DNA from: an uncultured Collinsella sp.
Lineage (GTDB): Bacteria > Actinomycetota > Coriobacteriia > Coriobacteriales > Coriobacteriaceae
Assembly (NCBI GenBank): GCA_902492755.1
Contig: CABUNB010000061.1
Span: forward strand, 1 to 6,945
Direction of reading: 5' to 3'
DNA length: 6,945 nucleotides
Positions 6,390 through 6,945 of the stretch are shown one piece after another; the stretch's first letter is position 1, and each line of letters opens with the position of its first letter. The translations under genes were made by a program, and so were the position numbers. The notes below the pieces were generated by a model, which saw only the letters and a list, made by a program, of their open reading frames with translations, was not told the DNA's origin and did no database searches.

Positions 6390-6420
6390 AAAAACAAAGC
6401 AGGCTCGAAGGCCTGCTTTG
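6390..6420 (-). terminator. Hairpin terminator between the two tRNA-Ser genes
   Basis: CAAAGCAGGC (6395-6404) pairs exactly with GCCTGCTTTG (6411-6420) around TCGAAG. On the minus strand a TTTTT run (6394-6390) follows directly. It lies eight bases after the CCA of tRNA-Ser(GGA). Since tRNA-Ser(CGA) starts only 9 bases beyond the T-run, some read-through is probably needed for its expression. Confidence 0.8.
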
Positions 6421-6428
6421 GAATTAAC

Positions 6429-6519
6429 TGGCGGAGAGTCAGGGATTTGAACCCTGGAGACGCTTTTGACGCCTACACGATTTCCAATCGTGCTCCTTCG
6501 GCCACTCGGACAACTCTCC
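6429..6519 (-). tRNA. tRNA-Ser(GGA)
   Basis: A 91-base class II tRNA with encoded CCA (minus strand of 6431-6429). The acceptor GGAGAGT (6519-6513) pairs perfectly with ACTCTCC. The anticodon stem CACGA/TCGTG closes the loop TTGGAAA, with anticodon GGA (minus strand of 6485-6483), reading UCC/UCU. The variable arm has an AGGCGT/AGCGTCT stem. A good promoter lies 16 bases upstream. Confidence 0.97.
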
Positions 6520-6535
6520 GTTAAATGCGAAAGTC

Positions 6536-6564
6536 AGTATACACGAGGAATTGCAAAGTGCAAA
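6536..6564 (-). promoter_or_regulatory. Promoter of the tRNA-Ser(GGA) transcript
   Basis: Minus strand: TTTGCA (6564-6559), a 17-base spacer, then TATACT (6541-6536), five of six matches to the -10 consensus. The -10 lies 16 bases before the mature tRNA 5' end, leaving a leader of about ten bases for RNase P to remove. This is the typical tRNA arrangement and the best promoter in the window. Confidence 0.7.
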
Positions 6565-6945
6565 CAGAAAAGTTGGCATTTTTTGAAACGCTTGGCTTCG
6601 TGACGGGATCCAGGAGGCCAAAAACGGGCTCTGGCCAGCATGGCTGCATGCGGCAAATTGTTCAAAATGGGTATTTATATACGACGTGACAGCAATTTTA
6701 AAAATCGCTGAACGGTGTTGCGAACCACTGGTATGCATTTCGCGACCACAGCTTTGCAAGTGCTGACCTGTGGTTTGATTTGGTTTGTCCCCGCAGCGCC
6801 GTATCTTGTCCACAGATCCGTCAAGCATTTGGTCGGCATTTGGTTGGAAGACGCATGAAGTGCCGTGTGAGTATGGACATATGTGGAGGTGGTTGATTTT
6901 CAATCTCAACGCAACAGCCTGAACGGACCCCGCGTTTCCGCAGCT
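6565..6945. other. Long non-coding stretch at the right edge
   Basis: I see no convincing complete gene here. It holds A/T-rich patches (about 6656-6709), including a near-palindrome AGCAATTTT-A-AAAATCGCT at 6691-6709, and one DnaA-box match. A + strand frame opens at a GTG (6883, or 6889) and stays open to the end: 21 codons, VEVVDFQSQRNSLNGPRVSAA at most. It has only a weak ribosome-binding site and could be the start of a gene lying outside. That frame is too short to call. Confidence 0.5.
6806..6814 (+). promoter_or_regulatory. Single DnaA-box match
   Basis: TTGTCCACA is the form of DnaA box favoured in high-GC actinobacteria and one mismatch from the E. coli consensus TTATCCACA. Weaker CCACA-bearing 9-mers (6 of 9) lie nearby on the minus strand, in TGTGGTTTG at about 6769-6777 and TGTGGAGGT at 6882-6890. 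One strong box does not define an origin, but the window may end close to one. Confidence 0.35.

Noticed and set aside
6439..6909. A 156-codon minus-strand frame at the right end
   Set aside because: Its C-terminal part is the conceptual translation of tRNA-Ser(GGA) (NGELSEWPKEHDWKS), a known annotation artefact. The rest has no coding signature, and the tRNA promoter lies inside it.
6881..6922. A 13-codon frame (MWRWLIFNLNATA) with two Trp codons, resembling an attenuator leader peptide
   Set aside because: No ribosome-binding site at proper spacing and no attenuator hairpins visible before the window ends. Two Trp codons in a random short frame are not enough.

Overview
The window looks like chromosomal housekeeping DNA from a GC-rich Gram-positive bacterium. 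A gut actinobacterium of the class Coriobacteriia, such as Collinsella or a close relative, fits best. This rests on base composition and strongly GC-biased third codon positions, CCA-encoding tRNA genes, an actinobacterial-type TypA, a BFN-domain (DUF151) protein, and an actinobacterial-style DnaA box near the right end. The genus is a recollection-based inference, not a search result.

Layout. Positions 1-355 hold a tRNA cluster on the + strand: the 3' part of a tRNA-Ile(GAT), a tRNA-Ala(TGC) and a second tRNA-Ile(GAT), with strong hairpins after each unit. Positions 464-3790 hold four + strand genes: a bifunctional-nuclease-family protein, a small two-TM membrane protein of unknown function, an acidic soluble protein of unknown function, and the ribosome-associated GTPase TypA/BipA. 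A hairpin that works on both strands (3811-3852) separates typA from two convergent minus-strand genes. These are a secreted or membrane protein with a bactofilin-like repeat domain and about five TM helices (3920-5065), and a TRIC/UPF0126 family membrane channel (5171-5860). Positions 5861-6289 are non-coding but structured: a candidate promoter amid repeated GTAC-containing motifs, a run of three perfect hairpins, and an inverted, degenerate copy of the 3' end of the neighbouring tRNA-Ser. Positions 6290-6519 hold tRNA-Ser(CGA) and tRNA-Ser(GGA) on the minus strand, each followed by a terminator-like hairpin. The last 426 bases have no convincing complete gene; they carry the tRNA-Ser promoter and one good DnaA-box match.

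How it works together. The BFN protein, the two unknown proteins and TypA are collinear with short gaps and may share transcription, though a 117-base gap before typA leaves room for its own promoter. The two minus-strand membrane genes are collinear, but the dyad and separate ribosome-binding site before the downstream one suggest individual control.

I found no CRISPR array, transposase, phage gene, toxin-antitoxin pair or defence system. The least ordinary signals are the inverted tRNA-Ser 3' end copy, the operator-like dyads in front of both minus-strand membrane genes, the three-hairpin cluster, and the bactofilin-like repeat plus TM architecture.
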